Shown: in pieces, positions 60,446-64,000 of the stretch
Numbering within the stretch: position 1 is the stretch's first letter
How the letters are laid out: each line of letters starts with the position of its first letter
Source of the DNA: Camarhynchus parvulus
Lineage: Eukaryota; Chordata; Aves; Passeriformes; Thraupidae
Assembly (NCBI RefSeq): GCF_901933205.1
Contig: NC_044573.1
Coordinates: forward strand, 89,052,546 to 89,116,545
Reading direction: 5' to 3'
Length of the DNA: 64,000 nucleotides
Notes under the pieces: model-generated
Seen by the model: the letters and a program-made list of their open reading frames with translations, nothing else
Told to the model about the DNA's origin: nothing
Database searches by the model: none
Translations under genes and position numbers: made by a program

Positions 60446-63400
60446 GAAAGCAGAGAACATCATGGTAGCTCTGCATAAGCCCATGTCATACCTGCTTCCT
60501 GAACAGACTCTATAGTCTGGGAGTCCCATCTCAAAAAGAAAGCAAAAGAAGTTGAAAGCAGATCAGTGAGAGTACAGTCAAAGGTAGGAACTGATTCCCC
60601 TATGAGGAATGATTAAATAAATGAAGAAGAGATTGCGGGATGGGTGCTCAATGAGGGAATGACTGTGGAAGGAACGAGTACCCACTGCTTCTTCTAAAAC
60701 TGTGCAAGGAGCAAACAGAAAACAGATACAAAGTGAATTAAAGGAGATGCATTTTCTTGTAACACTAATTAAGCTCTGGTATTCCTTGACATTGTAATTG
60801 GGGATGCTAAAATTTTATAAAGGCTCTGGGAAAGACTGGACAATTTGATGGGTAGGAAATTAATGGAGGATTGTTATATTCTCATGCGTACAAAAATAAT
60901 AACCCTCTAGGAGGTTTTTGAGCTTTACATTCCCAGAGGCTGGGCAAATACTTGGGGAAGGACATGCTTGTTCTATCCCTACTCCCCTCCCGAGGCATTT
61001 ACTTTGGGCTACAGTTGGCAGCAGGGTACTAGTGGGGGGGGGTGCTAGACCTTTCATCTGACCCTGTACAGCTGTTCTAATGTTTTTATTATTTCATTTG
61101 TTATTAAAAAGAAAAAAAAGTTTGTCTTTCTGTGACACTGAAGTGACTAAAAAAATCAGAGAGAGACCTGAAAAGTTTAAATAAGAAAAATCTGGTATAT
61201 GCAAAACACTAAAAACAGGGTCACATTCATAACTTAAATTGTTTCCCAACTCAAGCATTTTATGAGGCATAATGTGAAATATGGCAAAGTCAGCTCAGGA
61301 ATTTTCAATGAGTACTATCTGTTCTGAAAAGGAAGAAATTAAAGCTACATACAATAGACTTCCTGCTGGGAAGGTGAGAGGGAAGGGAACTCAGCATCCC
61401 AAAGGATGCACTGGTATAAACCCCAAACTAAACCAAGAGACATGAGTCATCAAAGCTACAATGTTATTGGAGAAAATCCAGGAAGCCAGACCTAAAAGAG
61501 GAACAGAAAGGAAGTGGGGGGAAAGATAGAAATAAAGAGAAATAACAAGAAAGAAATAATTTAAGACAAGAAAAGAGAACTTTGAGAGAGTTGCCTAGAC
61601 CTGAAAAGCAATGGAGGTAGTCACACCAGAATTCCAGGCTGACATACATTTGTGTGGGCCAACACAAGAGTCAATCCAGTACATCCCCATTATCTCACAA
61701 CCAGCACTTCCTTCTGCCAGTGCTGACACTGTGCATGAATGTGAAGCCTTGTGGTGAGCTAAATTCAGAAGCAACTCATCTATAAACTAACACTTTATGG
61801 CAAGCAGGCTTGTGGTTCAGACCAGCCTTAGGATCTCTCTGGAGGATGGCAATAGAGGACCAGTTCTTGCTCTACTGCTTGCACCCTCATCCAGACAGCT
61901 GGGATATAGATTAAAGATGTGGAAGCCTGAAGGAGGGGGAAGAAATGCAAAAGAAGGAACCCTACTTTGAAAACTAATCTGTGTTTGTGGTGTACATTTT
62001 TACTTTGGTTTGGTTAACTTTATTCAGACTTGTAATTGTTGCCTACCTACAGTAAAGCTGTGCTTCACTTGACCCACAAGCTTGCCCAGTGCTAGCAGCC
62101 TTGGGCGATGCTGAGAAATATGAGACACACTTCTTTGGGGATAAAGGGTTTGCAAAGCAGTGCATTCAGGCTCTGCTAGTAAACCTGTACCCTCCAATCT
62201 AACAGAGAGATGAGGAGTTTCCTCTGCCAAGTTCCAAAGCCAGGATGCAGTAGCCCTGCAGTGTGAGGCTCCCCACACTGGGTGCTCACCCATGATTCCC
62301 CTGCAAAGCTCACACTACAGAGCACCCTGCAGCCCTGGACAGCCCTCACTCAATTCACCATTTATAGGCTTCTTATTATCAAATGCAAACTAAAATTCTA
62401 CTCATTTATACTTATTGTAATGTAGTCTGGGCTTAATTGTGTTTTTTCCCCAGTAAGAAATTCCAGGCTTTGTTAGTCTTTGAAACTAACATGCAGTAAA
62501 AGCCCTTGACAGGCACTGGTAGAAATATGGAATTATTTAGCATTTAGTAAAGGAATGGTAAGGAGCTGCCTTCTTTCTTTAGGGCTAATTGAGTAGTGAT
62601 TAATGGCTGTGATTACTTCGCTTGTCTTTAACCCTGATGTCACTAGGGAAGGGTGGCTCAATATTTTCTGTGCCATGTGGCAAGCACCAGTTTTAAGGCC
62701 TTTTGAATAAGTCAGATGGAAAGGCAACAACAGCATAAATTGGTTGCTTGTCTGTGCCCAAGTTGGGCTGCTGAGAACTCCCTGAAGCACTGGCAGCTCT
62801 TCCCCAATGCCTACAGCTTCTCACTCTCACTCCTGCAGAAACAGCAGCTGAAACAGCTGTGGTGGGAGGCACTCAGAGAAAGAGGCAGCATTGCAGACCT
62901 CTCTCCTCATGCCTGTACAGCAGAAAAGGGGCCAACTGCAGCTCACATTCAAGATTTCAGACAGGTAAAATAGGATGTATAAGAAGAAAAGCAGAGAGAA
63001 GAGTGTCATCTGCTGCCATGGACTGCAGAACAAAACTTGCTTAAAATTTGTCAGCTGTTTTGTTTTCCTGGTAGTATAAGTCTCAATAATTTTAGGAATA
63101 AAATTGCCAAGTATTTTCGCACCTTACAACTCACTATTCTAGATTTCCCTTATCTGTTTCCAACAGTTAAACCCTCCTAAAAAGAGTCCATATGTGGAAC
63201 ACTGGTTTTTGTCATACTGTTAATAACTTGTCAAAACACCAAACATTTTTTTCAGCTTTTCTTCATCCTTCCTTGTTTTTCCTTATTTCCTCAATTAAGT
63301 TGATTGATATACTAAACCTTCCAATAAACAGGCAGACAAAAAACCCCCTATTTATAAACAGCTAGTGAGATCCCCCATAGATGAGAATTTAGGATGTGGT

Positions 63401-63594
63401 TTCCCATTAGTTTGAACATCATCTAGGCTGTAGTGTTCCTGTTATCCCCACTGCAGCCCAGACAACTTTCTCTAAGACTTTCTTTCAATAACTCTTGCAC
63501 AGCAGTACAGGAGGTAGATTCAGATGGAGACTAAGTCACTTTACAAGGTGCAGCTGTACAATTTCCAGTGGCTAAACTGTGGTGGAATAGGGCG
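60446..63594. other. Non-coding stretch, no gene recognised
   Basis: No gene or repeat family is recognised. A G9 homopolymer lies at 61034-61042 and purine-rich sequence at about 61480-61580. Short open frames at 62.0-63.0 kb overlap on both strands without motifs. Confidence 0.55.
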
Positions 63595-63818
63595 AATCAT
63601 AAAATGGTTCGGGCTGGAAGGAGTATTAAAGACAACCCAGAAATAATAAAAAAATCCCCCTGCCAAGCCTTCCACTAGACCGGGTTGCTTGCAGCCCCAT
63701 CCAACCCAGCCTTGAACACTTCCAGGGATGGGGCATCCACAGCTTGTCTAGGTAATCTCTTCCAGTGTCCCGCCACTTTCACAGTACAGAAGTTCTTCCT
63801 AAAGTCCACTATTAGATT
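63595..63818 (-). mobile_element. CR1 LINE 3' fragment, antisense, 5'-truncated
   Basis: Begins 'aatcataaaatggttcgggc' and continues through 'ctggaagg', 'tgccaagccttccactagac', 'ccccatccaaccc', 'cttgaacacttccagggatg', 'gggcatccac' and 'agaagttcttcctaa', the antisense order of the avian CR1 3' end. A stretch near 63625-63655 is replaced by A-rich sequence, so the copy is old or locally rearranged. The 5' side breaks off near 63810-63820. It contains no intact coding sequence. Confidence 0.85.
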
Positions 63819-64000
63819 CACTGTGGAACAATATCCTTAGACTATATGTGTAGAGTGAGAAACTGCAGAAAGCTCAGTTTTTTGCCAGCTGTGGGTAGGA
63901 GGAGATTTTTCAGCTCTTACAACTTGTAATGTTATACAGGGATATAGTATCAAAAGCTACTTCCAAAAAGTAGAAATGGGTGCGCCTGTGGTGAATGTTT
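63819..64000. other. Window end, nothing recognised
   Basis: Unique-looking AT-rich sequence after the CR1 fragment. Confidence 0.5.

Noticed and set aside
61034..61042. G9 run considered as a G-quadruplex
   Set aside because: A single G run without three further G tracts nearby on the same strand.
1..64000. CRISPR arrays, operons, phage or plasmid features
   Set aside because: No regularly spaced repeats, no long coding frames and no ribosome-binding-site pattern. The repeats present are those of a bird nuclear genome.

Overview
The window looks like vertebrate, almost certainly avian, non-coding DNA. The diagnostic evidence is the repeats. There are two CR1 LINE 3' ends carrying the typical avian tail (the ATCATAGAATGGTTTGGG type, seen in both orientations). 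There is an ERVL-type LTR of the kind that is widespread in birds. There are two further solo LTRs with intact target-site duplications, one of which (18743-19147) resembles LTRs I associate with songbird genomes. A passerine is therefore the best guess, but this rests on recognition from memory and not on a search.

No protein-coding gene can be assigned with confidence. The open reading frames are short, mostly overlap on both strands and match no protein I recognise. The longest (215 codons, 7663-8310, minus) is about what chance produces in 64 kb. No tRNA, rRNA, CRISPR array or bacterial-type feature is visible. The window is probably an intergenic region or the inside of a very large intron. 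Two stretches have exon-like architecture and are listed at low confidence: 60271-60423 (minus; 153 bp, phase 1-1, good splice sites) and 8349-8629 (plus; acceptor, 90-codon frame, downstream AATAAA signals).

Layout. 1-2.7 kb: AT-rich single-copy DNA with simple repeats. 2.76-3.28 kb: GC- and CpG-enriched block. 3.3-18.7 kb: mostly unique DNA with several very old MIR/L2/L3-like fragments (3.57, 6.0, 9.86 and perhaps 12.7 kb). 18.7-23.3 kb: LTR-rich cluster holding a 405-bp solo LTR flanked by ACACAC, two diverged copies of another putative LTR end, and an old minus-strand ERVL-like LTR split by a younger 682-bp solo LTR flanked by GCAAG. 23.3-33.7 kb: unique DNA with a 22-bp perfect palindrome made of GATA and E-box motifs at 28.2 kb. 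33.76-34.07 kb: two CR1 tails fused in opposite orientation. 38.1-38.3 kb: a decayed CR1 reverse-transcriptase fragment. 41-60 kb: microsatellites, small tandem duplications, one MIR-like fragment (45.1 kb) and a short poly(A)-tailed segment between imperfect direct repeats (43.04-43.15 kb). 63.6-63.8 kb: a minus-strand CR1 3' fragment.

No new biological system was found. The most informative signals are the nested LTR insertion with its readable order of events, the inverted CR1 junction, the palindromic GATA/E-box element and the candidate exon near 60.3 kb.
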